A stretch of DNA of 64,000 nucleotides from Hymenobacter elongatus (GCF_004745955.1 NZ_SRLD01000007.1:1-64000); one strand, 5' to 3'. Positions 1-8,850 are shown, counted from the first letter of the stretch. Notes: generated by a model not told the origin, from the letters alone. Numbers and translations are program-made.

Positions 1-1
1 C

Positions 2-163
2 TTTGCGCAGGCCGACGCGCTGGTGGTGCGGGCCTACAACCAGCTGCGCCCGCATGGCAGCTGCGACTTTCTGACGCCGAACCAGGCCCACGAGCAGGAA
101 GGGCCGCTGGTGCGGCGCTGGAAAAATCACTATCAGCCGGCCGCTATCCCGGCCCCCACTTGA
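2..163 (+). CDS. IS3-family transposase, C-terminal fragment (cut by window edge)
   Basis: An open frame runs from the window edge to TGA at 161-163 and gives the last 53 residues of a transposase. The segment AYNQLRPH...FLTPNQAH matches the end of the rve integrase core of IS3-family OrfB proteins, where a Y-N-x-x-R-P-H block is followed by x-L-T-P-x-x-A. The DDE catalytic residues lie outside the window, so activity cannot be judged. It marks one end of an insertion sequence whose terminus should lie within the next 100 bases or so. Family is clear from the motif; the subgroup is not. Confidence 0.75.
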   Translation, partial: FAQADALVVRAYNQLRPHGSCDFLTPNQAHEQEGPLVRRWKNHYQPAAIPAPT

Positions 164-208
164 CACCTGACCCCAGCGGCGGAAGAAAAACCGCTGCCTA
201 TCTTGTCT

Positions 209-265
209 GCCTGTAAAGTCCAATCCGGATTACCAACCCGGCCTGTAAAGCGCAGGCCGGATTAC
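209..265. repeat. two imperfect 25-base direct repeats next to the transposase end
   Basis: GCCTGTAAAG-x5-CCGGATTAC occurs at 209-233 and again at 241-265, seven bases apart. The position just past a transposase stop suggests they belong to the IS terminus, but the other end of the element is not in the window so a terminal inverted repeat cannot be confirmed. Confidence 0.45.
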
Positions 266-290
266 TCCCTCCACCTGTATAGCTATAGCC

Positions 291-390
291 GGACGAGACA
301 GAGCGAAGTCGAAGCATCTCTACCGCAATGGTACTTACTTGACAATGCAACGACGCAGTAGAGATGCTTCGACAAGCTCAGCATGACCGC
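291..390. repeat. dispersed palindromic element, copy 1
   Basis: Perfect 15-base inverted arms at 309-323 and 358-372 (TCGAAGCATCTCTAC and its complement), extended on the right by AAGCTCAGCATGAC. The same core recurs near 7013, 16681, 30006, 36001, 45658, 56046 and 56247. It lies between the IS tail and the end of aroF and could act as a terminator for the trp operon; there is no T-run, so that is only a guess. Confidence 0.7.
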
Positions 391-416
391 CTTGTGTAGC
401 CTATTCGGATAAGCAC

Positions 417-1433
417 TTAGTATTCCAGCTCCTGCCGCAGGGCGTATACCTTGCGCAAGTTGTGGATCAGGCGGGCCGACTCGGTGAAATTCAGCGTCTG
501 CTGCCCATCGGAGGCAGCTTCTTCGGGTTTCTCGTGCGCTTCGTAGATGATGCCGTCGGCTCCGGCCATTACGCCGGCCAGCGCCATGGGCATCACGTAC
601 TCCCGAATGCCGATGCCGTGCGACGGATCGACGACGACGGGCAGGTGGGTTTTTTCCTTCAGAATAGGTACTGCATTGAGGTCGAGCGTATTGCGGCTGG
701 CCGTTTCGAAAGTCCTAATTCCTCTTTCGCAGAGAATCAGCTTCTCATTGCCCCCCGAAAACACATACTCTGCCGACGACAGCAGCTCCTCTATCGTGCC
801 CGAAATGCCGCGCTTAATCATTACCGGCTTATCGACCCCGCCCAGCGCGTCGAGCAGGTTGAAGTTCTGGGTATTGCGGGCACCCACCTGAAATACGTCC
901 ACGTAGTCGTGCATTTCCTCCACCTGCGACACCTGCATTACCTCCGTCACGATCTTGATGCCGCGGGCGCGGGCCATCTGGTGAAACAGCTTCAGGCCAT
1001 CCATTCCCAGCCCGCGAAACGAGTAGGGCGACGAGCGGGGTTTGAATACGCCCCCGCGCATCAGGCGCACGTCGTTATCGACGAGGTGCTGCATGATTTT
1101 TTCCATCTGCGCTTCGCTCTCAATGCTGCACGGGCCGGCGGAAATGCTCAACGAGCCTTCCCCGATGCGCACCCCGTCGCCGAGGTCGAGCACGGTAGGG
1201 CGCACGCGCCACTTGCGGCTCACCAGCTTGTACTCATCCGACACGCGGTGAATGTCCAGTATGCCCGGCAACTGGCCCAGCGTGCGCAGGTCCACATCGG
1301 CCTTGCCAGTGCCCACCAGGTAGTTGGCGCGTTGGGTATCCACTTCCGTCACTTTGAACTTGGCTTCCTGGACGTGGGCAATGATATCGGCTTTTTGCTC
1401 AGCCGAAATGTTCTTTTCGAGTTGAATAATCAT
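417..1433 (-). CDS. aroF: 3-deoxy-7-phosphoheptulonate (DAHP) synthase, type I-beta
   Basis: Condenses phosphoenolpyruvate and erythrose 4-phosphate, the first step of the shikimate pathway. The 338-residue protein has an N-terminal ferredoxin-like regulatory domain (about residues 1-70) and a KDO8P/DAHP synthase barrel with SAGPCS near residue 97, RGGVFKPR, MIKRG and the metal-ligand segment VVDPSHG. I chose ATG at 1433, where the regulatory domain begins as MIIQLEK; the longer frame upstream adds 73 low-complexity residues that do not belong to the family. It is the last gene of the trp operon, 73 bases after trpA, so supply of chorismate is co-regulated with tryptophan synthesis. The N-terminal domain in this class usually binds a feedback inhibitor; which one cannot be read from sequence. 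Confidence 0.93.
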   Translation of the reverse strand: MIIQLEKNISAEQKADIIAHVQEAKFKVTEVDTQRANYLVGTGKADVDLRTLGQLPGILDIHRVSDEYKLVSRKWRVRPTVLDLGDGVRIGEGSLSISAGPCSIESEAQMEKIMQHLVDNDVRLMRGGVFKPRSSPYSFRGLGMDGLKLFHQMARARGIKIVTEVMQVSQVEEMHDYVDVFQVGARNTQNFNLLDALGGVDKPVMIKRGISGTIEELLSSAEYVFSGGNEKLILCERGIRTFETASRNTLDLNAVPILKEKTHLPVVVDPSHGIGIREYVMPMALAGVMAGADGIIYEAHEKPEEAASDGQQTLNFTESARLIHNLRKVYALRQELEY

Positions 1434-1506
1434 GGTGTATTGTGTATTCGTAAGTATCAGCCGCAGCACTGCTTGGGCCGACAGGCGGGAGCCTAAGCGG
1501 AAATGA

Positions 1507-2304
1507 CTAGTGGAGAATGGACGAAACGAACTGCTTGGCGGCGGCCGGCGCATCGGGCGCGTCTTCCAGCGCCCGAATAAAGGCCGAGCCGATAATGGCT
1601 CCGTTGGCGTAGTGCGAGGCGTGGTCAAACGAGGCTTTGTCACCGATGCCAAAGCCGATCAGGCGCGGGTTGCGCAGGTTCATACCGGCGATTCGCTCGA
1701 AGTATGCCTCCTGAGTGCCAGCGGCCTGCGTGTTGGCGCTGCCCGTTGTGCCGGGCCCCGATACCAGGTACAGGAAAGCATTGGTGAGCGTATCCATATG
1801 GCGAATTCGCTCGGGCGCGGTTTGGGGCGTAATCAGAAACACGGGCTGCAAGCCGTACTTCTCAAAAATAACCTGGTATTCATCCTCGTACTCCAGTAGC
1901 GGCAAGTCGGGCAAAATCACGCCATCGACTCCGGCGGCGGCGGCTTCGCGGCAGAAGTTCTCCATGCCGAACTGCATAATCGGGTTCAGGTAGCCCATCA
2001 GCAGCACCGGCGTGTCGGGCACCGTGGCCCTGATTTCCTTCAGCTGCTCAAACAGCACATACAGATTCATGCCGTTGGCCAGCGCCACCGAGCTGCTTTG
2101 CTGAATCACCGGTCCGTCGGCCAGCGGGTCCGAAAACGGCATCCCGATTTCAATTAGGTCGGCCCCAGCTTCGGTGAGGGCCTGCAACAAGGGCACGGTA
2201 TCGTGCAGCTTGGGGTAGCCGGCAGTAAAATATATGTTGAGCAGGCGGTCCTGCTTCCGGTCGAAGGTCCGGCTAATGCGGTTTTCCATAGTCTGAGGGA
2301 GCAT
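1507..2304 (-). CDS. trpA: tryptophan synthase alpha chain
   Basis: Cleaves indole-3-glycerol phosphate to indole and glyceraldehyde 3-phosphate; indole is channelled to TrpB. The 265 residues match the usual TrpA length. Seen motifs are FTAGYP, the catalytic glutamate in LIEIGMPFSDPLADGP, and the phosphate-binding GFGIGD segment. Its first ATG (2304) overlaps the trpB stop by one base (TAATG), which argues for translational coupling and for this start; a second in-frame ATG at 2289 (MENRISRTF) fits the family alignment equally well. Confidence 0.95.
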   Translation of the reverse strand: MLPQTMENRISRTFDRKQDRLLNIYFTAGYPKLHDTVPLLQALTEAGADLIEIGMPFSDPLADGPVIQQSSSVALANGMNLYVLFEQLKEIRATVPDTPVLLMGYLNPIMQFGMENFCREAAAAGVDGVILPDLPLLEYEDEYQVIFEKYGLQPVFLITPQTAPERIRHMDTLTNAFLYLVSGPGTTGSANTQAAGTQEAYFERIAGMNLRNPRLIGFGIGDKASFDHASHYANGAIIGSAFIRALEDAPDAPAAAKQFVSSILH

Positions 2305-3524
2305 TACGCGTAGGAGTTCAGCGCTTCCGCGTATTTCATGTAGGTGTCCAGGTCTTTGTCGCCCCGACCGGAGAGGTTGATGACGACCACCTCCTCGGGT
2401 CCCGCGCCAAGCTGGCCCAGGGCCGCCAGCGCGTGGGCCGTTTCCAGGGCCGGAATAATACCTTCCAACCGGCTTAGCTCGGCTACCGCCCGCAGCGCGT
2501 CCTCGTCTTCTATACTAATAAAGCGTGCCCGGCCCGAAGAGCCCAAATGAGCGTGCAATGGCCCAATACCCGGGTAGTCGAGGCCCGCCGACAATGAATA
2601 TGGCTCCGTAATTTGGCCATGCTCATCCTGCATCAGCAGCGTGCGGCTACCATGAATAACGCCGGGCGTGCCCAGCACGGAGGTGGCCGCTGAGTGGCCG
2701 GAGTTGATGCCTTTGCCCGCCGCCTCCACGGCTACCAGCTGCACCGAGGGCTCATCCAGAAAGTGGTAAAACGCGCCAGCCGCATTAGAGCCTCCGCCCA
2801 CGCAGGCCACCACGTAGTCGGGCAGCTCGCGGCCGATTTTTTCCTGCAACTGCGTGCGCATCTCCTCACTTATAATCGATTGGAGGCGCGCCACCAGGTC
2901 GGGGTACGGGTGCGGCCCTACCACCGAGCCGATGATGTAATGCGTATCCACGGGGTTGCTGATCCAGTCGCGAATGGCCTCGTTGGTGGCATCTTTCAGC
3001 GTTTGGCTGCCACTAGTCACGGCTACTACTTTGGCACCCAGCAGGCGCATGCGCTCCACGTTGGGGCGCTGCCGCTCGGTGTCGGTTTTGCCCATGTATA
3101 CGATGCACTCCATCCCCATCAGGGCGCACACGGTGGCCGTGGCCACGCCGTGCTGGCCCGCCCCGGTTTCGGCAATAATACGGGTTTTGCCCAGGCGCCG
3201 CGCCAGCAGAATCTGACCGACCGTGTTGTTTACCTTGTGGGCCCCGGTGTGGCAGAGGTCTTCACGCTTCAGAAAAATGCGCGTGCCATACTTCGCCGAC
3301 AGCCGCTTGGCCTCGAAAAGCGGCGTCGGGCGGCCTACATAGTCGCGCAACAGCGCCTGCTGCTCGGCCTGAAACGCCGGATCGGCTAGAATCTGGATGT
3401 ATTGGTCGCGCAGCTCTTCCACGTTGGGGTAGAGCATTTCCGGGATAAAGGCGCCGCCAAATTCACCGTAGTAGCCACGGGCGCTGGGCGCGTAGGCCGA
3501 AGGAGTGCTTGAAATAGTTGCCAT
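2304..3524 (-). CDS. trpB: tryptophan synthase beta chain
   Basis: PLP enzyme that joins indole and L-serine to give tryptophan. The 406-residue protein carries the Schiff-base lysine in HTGAHKVN, the phosphate-binding GGGSNA loop and the PTPL substrate region. The start MATISSTP at 3524 is preferred because the frame upstream adds only eight residues atypical of the family. The stop overlaps the trpA start, as expected for subunits made in 1:1 ratio. Confidence 0.96.
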   Translation of the reverse strand: MATISSTPSAYAPSARGYYGEFGGAFIPEMLYPNVEELRDQYIQILADPAFQAEQQALLRDYVGRPTPLFEAKRLSAKYGTRIFLKREDLCHTGAHKVNNTVGQILLARRLGKTRIIAETGAGQHGVATATVCALMGMECIVYMGKTDTERQRPNVERMRLLGAKVVAVTSGSQTLKDATNEAIRDWISNPVDTHYIIGSVVGPHPYPDLVARLQSIISEEMRTQLQEKIGRELPDYVVACVGGGSNAAGAFYHFLDEPSVQLVAVEAAGKGINSGHSAATSVLGTPGVIHGSRTLLMQDEHGQITEPYSLSAGLDYPGIGPLHAHLGSSGRARFISIEDEDALRAVAELSRLEGIIPALETAHALAALGQLGAGPEEVVVINLSGRGDKDLDTYMKYAEALNSYA

Positions 3525-3557
3525 GAGAGTAGTTTTCAGAAAAAACAAAAAAGGCGC

Positions 3558-4268
3558 TCAACTGGCTGGCTGTTGAGTTAAATCAGGGGTTTGCCGGCGC
3601 AGCTGGCGCACCATGGGCCGCAGCCGCTCCACCGATTTCACCGCCGCCGCCGTTTCGAAGCGGCTGTTCAAATCGACGCCGTACAGGCCGGGCAAGTCCA
3701 GCGCCAGCAGCGAGGCGGCGCTTTCCAGGTTGAGGCCGCCGGCCAGCAGGTAGGGCACGGGTAGGGAGTAGTCGCGCAGCAGCTCCCAGTCGAAAGTGGT
3801 GCCGTTGCCACCGGGCTGGGGACCCTTAGTATCAAACAAAAAGTAGGCGCAATAAGGCGCATAAGCCGACAGCTGCGCCAACGAAAACGTGCTACCAACG
3901 CCGAAAGCCTTGATAACGGGCACGCCCGCCGCCTGCACCGCCGCGCACTGCTCGGGCGTTTCGTGGCCGTGTAGCTGCGCCAGGCTCAGGCCGTAGCGGG
4001 CCACTTGCCGGGTTATGTAGTCCAGCGGCGCATCCACGAATACCCCCACCTTTTTCAGCTCCGGTGGCAGGCGTTGCAGCAGGGTTTCATCCAGCTCCTC
4101 CCCCACGAAGCGCGAGGAGCCGGCGTGAAAGATGAAGCCCATAAAATCCGGTTCGAGGCCCGCCACATCGGCAATGTTACCGGCATACTTCATCCCGCAC
4201 ACCTTGATGCGTAAGGAAGCAGCGGCCTGGGGCGGAGCGGCGGGAATATGGGGCAGCATAGCGGGCAT
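3558..4268 (-). CDS. trpF: phosphoribosylanthranilate isomerase
   Basis: Amadori rearrangement of phosphoribosylanthranilate to CdRP. About 236 residues with the conserved KVCGM near the N-terminus (catalytic Cys), PDFMGFIFHAGSSRFV, VGVFVD, a LHG segment and the C-terminal LLAGGL and GVDLNS phosphate-binding pieces. The gene lies 2 bases downstream of trpC and 33 upstream of trpB. The first about 18 residues are Pro/Ala-rich and poorly conserved, so the ATG at 4259 is an alternative. Confidence 0.94.
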   Translation of the reverse strand: MPAMLPHIPAAPPQAAASLRIKVCGMKYAGNIADVAGLEPDFMGFIFHAGSSRFVGEELDETLLQRLPPELKKVGVFVDAPLDYITRQVARYGLSLAQLHGHETPEQCAAVQAAGVPVIKAFGVGSTFSLAQLSAYAPYCAYFLFDTKGPQPGGNGTTFDWELLRDYSLPVPYLLAGGLNLESAASLLALDLPGLYGVDLNSRFETAAAVKSVERLRPMVRQLRRQTPDLTQQPAS

Positions 4269-4270
4269 GG

Positions 4271-5104
4271 CTAAATCAGCGTGATGGGTTCGGTGGCGTG
4301 CAGCTCCTGTACCAGTACCGAGCAGGCTTTTTCGGGCCGACCGTTGCGCATGAAGGCCTCCCCGATCAAGAAGCCCCGGTAGCCGGCATCGCGCAGCATG
4401 CCGATGCTCGCTGCAGAGTTCAGGCCACTTTCCGTCACTTTCACGAAGTCCGCCGGAATCTGGTCGACCAGGGTCAGGGATGTGTCGAGGCTCAGGCTGA
4501 AGTCGTGCAGGTTGCGGTTGTTCACGCCTACCAGGCTCACCGCGTCGGGGTGCAGCGTGCGGGCCAGCTCCTCGGCGTTGTGCACTTCCAGCAGCACTTC
4601 CATTCCCAGCGAGCGGGCCAGCTGGCCGAAGCGCAGCACTTCCTCGGCCGTCAGAATGGCGGCAATCAGCAGCACCACATCGGCCCCAATGCTCTTGGCT
4701 TCCAGAATCTGGTACTCATCTATTACGAAGTCTTTGCGCAGGATGGGGCAATAGTTGAAGCGCCGGGCAATGGTCAGGTCTTCGTTCTTACCGCCGAAGA
4801 ACTCCGCGTCCGTCAGCACCGACAGGCCCGAGGCCCCGGCCTGCATGTAGCCCAGCGTGGTGCGCTCCACCGGCGCGTGCTGGTTGATCCAGCCCTTGGA
4901 TGGCGACTTGCGCTTGAACTCGGCGATGATGCCGTTCAAATCGTCGCGCAGCAGATATTTGCGCAACGACAGCGGCTGGTTATGAAAATACAGGCTGCGC
5001 TCCAGCAGCTTGGCGGGCACCAGGCTCTGCCGCTCGGCTACCTCGCGGCGCTTGTGGGCCACAATTTTGTCGAGAATGGTACCGGTAGTAAGGGAAGTTG
5101 TCAT
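4271..5104 (-). CDS. trpC: indole-3-glycerol phosphate synthase
   Basis: Ring closure and decarboxylation of CdRP to indole-3-glycerol phosphate. The 277-residue TIM barrel shows the catalytic EFKRKSPSKG block (Glu and Lys), VLTDAEFFGG, LRKDFVIDEYQI, VGVNNRNL and TESGL, all signature segments. A stand-alone enzyme, not fused to TrpF as in enteric bacteria, though the two genes are only 2 bases apart. Confidence 0.95.
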   Translation of the reverse strand: MTTSLTTGTILDKIVAHKRREVAERQSLVPAKLLERSLYFHNQPLSLRKYLLRDDLNGIIAEFKRKSPSKGWINQHAPVERTTLGYMQAGASGLSVLTDAEFFGGKNEDLTIARRFNYCPILRKDFVIDEYQILEAKSIGADVVLLIAAILTAEEVLRFGQLARSLGMEVLLEVHNAEELARTLHPDAVSLVGVNNRNLHDFSLSLDTSLTLVDQIPADFVKVTESGLNSAASIGMLRDAGYRGFLIGEAFMRNGRPEKACSVLVQELHATEPITLI

Positions 5105-5296
5105 AAGAAAGGGGCGGCGAAACTATGCGCCATGAAGGAATGAGGGAGGCAGTTGTTGAACCTCGTAATAGAGAAAAAAGATACCAGCTACAGTGTTTTA
5201 AGCAGATCGGCTCCCGAGACACAACAGGGCAGGGAGCAGCACAGGCCCATCAGAAGCAGCCGTTTGCTGTACTGTGGGAGCCCACGAAAAAGGATA

Positions 5297-6286
5297 TCAG
5301 CGGGCCAGCAGCTTGCCAAAGGCCTGCCGCGCCCGGCCCGAATCTAGGGATTCGCGGGCCTGGCCCAGCGCTTCGGCAAACGACAGCTCCGGCACCACAC
5401 ACCGCAGCCCTAGCGCGGCATTGGCCGTCACCACGTCGCGCTGGGCCGGGGTAGCCTGGCCGTCGAGCACCCCCAGAAACAGGGCCGCCGACTCAGCTAC
5501 AGTGGTGCCGCCCGCAAGCTGCTGGGGCGCATACGTGGTCAGGCCGATATCCTCGGCGCTGAAAAATTCCTCGCCCCGCGCCGACATTACCTTCGCCGCG
5601 CCGGTGAGCGAAAGCTCATCGTAGCCATCCAGGGCGTGCACCACGGCGTAGCGCGTGGTGGTTTGCTGAAACAAATAGTTGTAGAGCCGCAGCAGCTCCA
5701 GACTAAACACGCCCGCCAGCTGCGCCGCAGGTCGCGCGGGATTTACGAGCGGCCCCAGAATATTGAAGAACGTGCGCACGCCCAGCTCCCGGCGCACGGG
5801 GCCTGCGTGGCGCATGGCCGGGTGAAAGGCCGGCGCGTGCAGGAAGCAGATATTAGCCTCATCCAGCTGCCACCGCAGCGTATCGGAGGACGCCTCGAAG
5901 TCGTAGCCGAAGTGGGCCAGAATGTTGGACGAGCCGCAGATAGACGACACGCCAATGTTGCCGTGCTTGGCCACCTTATAGCCCGCGCCGGCCACTACAA
6001 AGCAAGCCAGCGTGGAGATATTAAACGTGTCTTTGCCGTCGCCACCGGTGCCCACAATGTCCAGCACGTCGTGGGTGCCCAGCTGCGGGTCGCGGCACAG
6101 GTCGAGCAGCGCGTCGCGGAAGCCGGCCAGCTCGGGTACCGTAATGGGCCGCATACGGTACACGGTCATGAAGGCGGCCGTTTCGGCGGGGTTGACCGCG
6201 CCCTGCCCCAACTGCGACAAGGCTTCGTGCGCTTCGTCCCGGGTTAGGGTTTGCTGCTCGAAAAGGGTGGTGAGAAACTTTTTCAA
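5297..6286 (-). CDS. trpD: anthranilate phosphoribosyltransferase
   Basis: Transfers phosphoribose from PRPP to anthranilate. The 329-residue protein has the PRPP-binding DIVGTGGDGKDTFNIST, the KHGN motif and the N(A/P)RPA region typical of the nucleoside phosphorylase/AnPRT fold. A 192-base gap separates it from trpC; I found no gene or clear structure in that gap. Confidence 0.95.
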   Translation of the reverse strand: MKKFLTTLFEQQTLTRDEAHEALSQLGQGAVNPAETAAFMTVYRMRPITVPELAGFRDALLDLCRDPQLGTHDVLDIVGTGGDGKDTFNISTLACFVVAGAGYKVAKHGNIGVSSICGSSNILAHFGYDFEASSDTLRWQLDEANICFLHAPAFHPAMRHAGPVRRELGVRTFFNILGPLVNPARPAAQLAGVFSLELLRLYNYLFQQTTTRYAVVHALDGYDELSLTGAAKVMSARGEEFFSAEDIGLTTYAPQQLAGGTTVAESAALFLGVLDGQATPAQRDVVTANAALGLRCVVPELSFAEALGQARESLDSGRARQAFGKLLAR

Positions 6287-6403
6287 CGGGATAAATTGGG
6301 AAATAAGTCGTTGTAATTGCCCTCCTCAGATGCTGTTGCATATCACGCAAGCGGGAGACGCGGGACCATCCTTTTTGCAGAAGGGCGGGGAAGTATTATT
6401 CTG

Positions 6404-6982
6404 CTACTGGTCGCCTTCCAGCCAGTTTTTCAGCATCTGATGGCCGTGCTCCGTCAGGATGGACTCGGGGTGAAACTGCACGCCGCGCACGTCGTATGTT
6501 CGGTGGCGTAGGGCCAGAATCTGGCCGTTGGCGTCGCGGGCAGTTACTTCCAGCTCGGCCGGGAAGCTTTCCGGCGTCACCACCCAGGAGTGGTAGCGAC
6601 CCACTTTGAACCGCGTCGGCAGCCCTTGAAACAGCCGTTCGTCGGTGGCCACGAGTTCGGCGTCGGTAGCAATGCCGTGCAGCACGGCGGGCAGATTATA
6701 CAGCTCGCCACCGAAGGCTTCGGCAATGCCCTGGTGGCCCAGGCACACGCCTAGCATACGCTTGGTAGGCGCGTAGCGGCGAATCACCTCGGGCATCAGT
6801 CCCGCTTCCGAAGGCACGCCGGGCCCCGGCGACAGCATAATAGCATCGTACTGCTCGATGTCGTCCAAGTCAATTTTGTCGTTGCGGACCACCGTAGTCG
6901 TTGCCCCGTAGCCTAGCTCGCGCAACAGCTGCACGAGGTTATAGGTGAAAGAGTCGTAATTATCGAGAACTAGAATTTTCAT
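6404..6982 (-). CDS. trpG: anthranilate synthase component II (glutamine amidotransferase)
   Basis: Releases ammonia from glutamine and feeds it to TrpE. At 192 residues it is a single class I amidotransferase domain with LDNYDSFTYNL at the N-terminus, the oxyanion strand SPGPGVPSEAG, the nucleophile Cys in GVCLGHQ and the His-Glu pair in VQFHPES. In some bacteria the same subunit also serves folate synthesis (PabA); position in the trp operon favours the TrpG role. Confidence 0.95.
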   Translation of the reverse strand: MKILVLDNYDSFTYNLVQLLRELGYGATTTVVRNDKIDLDDIEQYDAIMLSPGPGVPSEAGLMPEVIRRYAPTKRMLGVCLGHQGIAEAFGGELYNLPAVLHGIATDAELVATDERLFQGLPTRFKVGRYHSWVVTPESFPAELEVTARDANGQILALRHRTYDVRGVQFHPESILTEHGHQMLKNWLEGDQ

Positions 6983-7012
6983 GGCGTTTATCTTTTGTTG
7001 TATCGGGTACTC

Positions 7013-7165
7013 GTCATGCTGAGCCTATCGAAGCATCGCGCGTGCTGATGTTGTTGAGAAAAGAGCGTCATGTCGAACAGAGTGAGGTATCTCGCGAGCT
7101 GTCGTTGCAATGCCATTGATTAGCGGTGCACGCGAGAGTCCTCGGCTGCGCTCGGAATGACGGTC
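7013..7165. repeat. dispersed palindromic element, degenerate copy inside the trp operon
   Basis: Contains GTCATGCTGAGCC...TCGAAGCATCGC, a second AGCGTCATGTCGAACAGAG, and GCACGCGAGAG...GGAATGAC on the other side, matching the core of the dispersed family with many changes. It fills most of the 205-base trpE-trpG gap. Confidence 0.6.
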
Positions 7166-7187
7166 TACTACACGACGTTCTTTATTT

Positions 7188-8627
7188 CTAAACCGTCACT
7201 GTCAGCTTCTCTCCCACTAGCTCGGCAGCTTCCAGCGCTTTGCGCAGCGCGGCCAGCTTATGATGCACCTCATTCAGCTCCGAGTTGATATCGGAAGCAG
7301 CCACCACGCCAGCTCCGGCCTGATAGTAGAGCTGATTGCCGGTGCTCAGAAACGAGCGAATCATGATGGCGTGGTTGAAGTCGCCGTTGAAGCCCAGGTG
7401 GCCCAGGCAGCCGCCGTAGTAGCCTCGGCCGGTGGGCTCCAGCTCGTCGATGAGCTGCATGGCACGGTGCTTGGGTGCCCCCGACAGCGTGCCGGCCGGG
7501 AACGTATCGGCCACCACCTGCAGCGAAGCGGCTTCGGGGGCCAGCGTTGCATTTACCTCACTCACCAAGTGAATGACGTGGGAATAGAACTGAATTTCAC
7601 GGAAGGTCTTGACGCGCACGTTGTCGCCGTGGCGGGCCAGGTCGTTGCGGGCCAAGTCGACCAGCATTACGTGCTCGGCGTTTTCCTTGGGGTCGGCAGC
7701 CAGTTGCTGAGCCAGCTCGGCATCCTGGGCATCGTGGCCGGTGCGGCGGAAGGTGCCGGCAATAGGAAACAGGCTGGCCTCGCGACCTTTGATCAGCAGC
7801 TGTGTTTCGGGCGAGGAACCAAATATTTTGAAGGTGCCGTAGTCGAAATAGAACAGGTAAGGCGACGGATTGACTGAGCGCAGGGCCCGGTACACGTTGA
7901 ACTCGTCGCCGACAAACCCCTGCTGAAAGCGGCGCGACAGCACAATCTGGAAAACGTCGCCGCGGCGGCAGTGCTGCTGTCCGGCGGCCAGCGCGCTCAG
8001 GAATTCGGCGTCGGTCTGGTTGGTTTGCTCCTCGCCTACCGCCGCGAAGCCAAACTCAGGCAAGCTCGGGTTCCGGATCAGGTTGACCAGCCGCGTGAGG
8101 CCGTCGTGGTCGGTGGGCTCGTCGGTGGGCGTGTGCTCAAACACAAACAGCTCGTTGCGGAAGTGGTTGATGGCAATGACGTAGCGGTAGGTGCCGTACA
8201 TAATATCCGGAATCTGACCCGCTGCTACTTTATCAGCATTCAGCGTGAGGTCCTCAAAATACTGCACGCCCTCGTAGCCGATGTACCCGAACAAGCCGCC
8301 GGTAATAAAGTCAAACTCCGATTTCTCCGTCCGAAAGCTGTCGGCAAACTCCTGTAGGCGCGTCAGGGCCAGGCGGGGCACCGCCGGGGTTTCGGTGGTT
8401 ACGGTACCGTCTACCTGGGTTTGGCGCAGCTCGCCCCGGCTCACCTCGAAGCGGGCCAGCGGCTCAAAAGCCAGGTAGCTGAAGGCGTTCTGCTGGCCGT
8501 GGTAGTCGGAGCTTTCCAGCAGCAGGCAGTTGGTATACTGGTCGCGCAGGCGCAGGTAGAGTCCCACAGGCGTCACGGTATCGGCGAGCAGACGAACGTG
8601 GCGGGTTTTGAGGTGAACTTGTTTCAT
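7188..8627 (-). CDS. trpE: anthranilate synthase component I
   Basis: Converts chorismate and ammonia to anthranilate; commits chorismate to tryptophan. The 479 residues comprise an N-terminal TrpE domain with the LLLESS element, which in characterised enzymes helps bind the feedback inhibitor Trp, and a C-terminal chorismate-binding domain (about 205-460) with IVLSRRF, PSPYLFY, GSSPE, PIAGTFRR, DPKENAEH and AGTLSGAPK. First structural gene of the operon, about 75 bases after the attenuator terminator. Confidence 0.95.
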   Translation of the reverse strand: MKQVHLKTRHVRLLADTVTPVGLYLRLRDQYTNCLLLESSDYHGQQNAFSYLAFEPLARFEVSRGELRQTQVDGTVTTETPAVPRLALTRLQEFADSFRTEKSEFDFITGGLFGYIGYEGVQYFEDLTLNADKVAAGQIPDIMYGTYRYVIAINHFRNELFVFEHTPTDEPTDHDGLTRLVNLIRNPSLPEFGFAAVGEEQTNQTDAEFLSALAAGQQHCRRGDVFQIVLSRRFQQGFVGDEFNVYRALRSVNPSPYLFYFDYGTFKIFGSSPETQLLIKGREASLFPIAGTFRRTGHDAQDAELAQQLAADPKENAEHVMLVDLARNDLARHGDNVRVKTFREIQFYSHVIHLVSEVNATLAPEAASLQVVADTFPAGTLSGAPKHRAMQLIDELEPTGRGYYGGCLGHLGFNGDFNHAIMIRSFLSTGNQLYYQAGAGVVAASDINSELNEVHHKLAALRKALEAAELVGEKLTVTV

Positions 8628-8702
8628 CAGCGTTGCCCGCAGGCAGCGGGCGGCAGGTTAGAAGGAAGGAGGAGAATAGGAGCGCCTAACGCGGCCGGAA
8701 AT

Positions 8703-8729
8703 AAAAAAAGCCTGGCTGGTGGCCGGGCT
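8703..8729 (-). terminator. trp attenuator terminator
   Basis: On the minus strand the RNA reads AGCCCGGC-CACCA-GCCAGGCT followed by seven U residues: a 7-pair stem with one C/A mismatch and a 5-base loop. It lies between the leader peptide and trpE. The 3' arm plus U-run (CAGGCUUU) is perfectly complementary to AAAGCCUG at 8785-8792 inside the leader peptide gene, giving a plausible antiterminator. Confidence 0.85.
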
Positions 8730-8772
8730 CTCCTTTATGTGTTGAATGCGAGGTTCTGAATAAACAATGACC

Positions 8773-8850
8773 TTACCGCACGCACAGGCTTTCCCGTCCG
8801 GAGTTTCGGAGAGACCACCACCATGCTTGCTGCGTTACCTGAAGAGTCAT
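8773..8850 (-). CDS. trpL: trp operon leader peptide with three tandem Trp codons
   Basis: A 25-residue open frame starts at ATG 8850 and ends at TAA 8773. Residues 10-12 are encoded by TGG TGG TGG at 8815-8823. It sits about 36 bases after the predicted transcription start and is followed by an intrinsic terminator and trpE. This is the layout of ribosome-mediated attenuation, and the Bacteroidota are known to have Trp-codon leaders upstream of trp genes (the Bacteroid-trp RNA motif). Mechanism inferred: a ribosome stalled on the Trp codons leaves 8785-8792 free to pair with the terminator 3' arm, so transcription continues; a ribosome that reads through to the stop covers that segment and the terminator forms. 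Confidence 0.88.
   Translation of the reverse strand: MTLQVTQQAWWWSLRNSGRESLCVR

Noticed and set aside
1434..1652. Extended N-terminus of DAHP synthase
   Set aside because: The extra 73 residues are Arg/Pro/Ser-rich, overlap trpA and do not match the family; ATG 1433 starts the regulatory domain.
5105..5296. 192-base gap between trpD and trpC as a possible small gene
   Set aside because: Open frames here are short, overlap neighbours and have no start context; nothing beyond spacer is supported.
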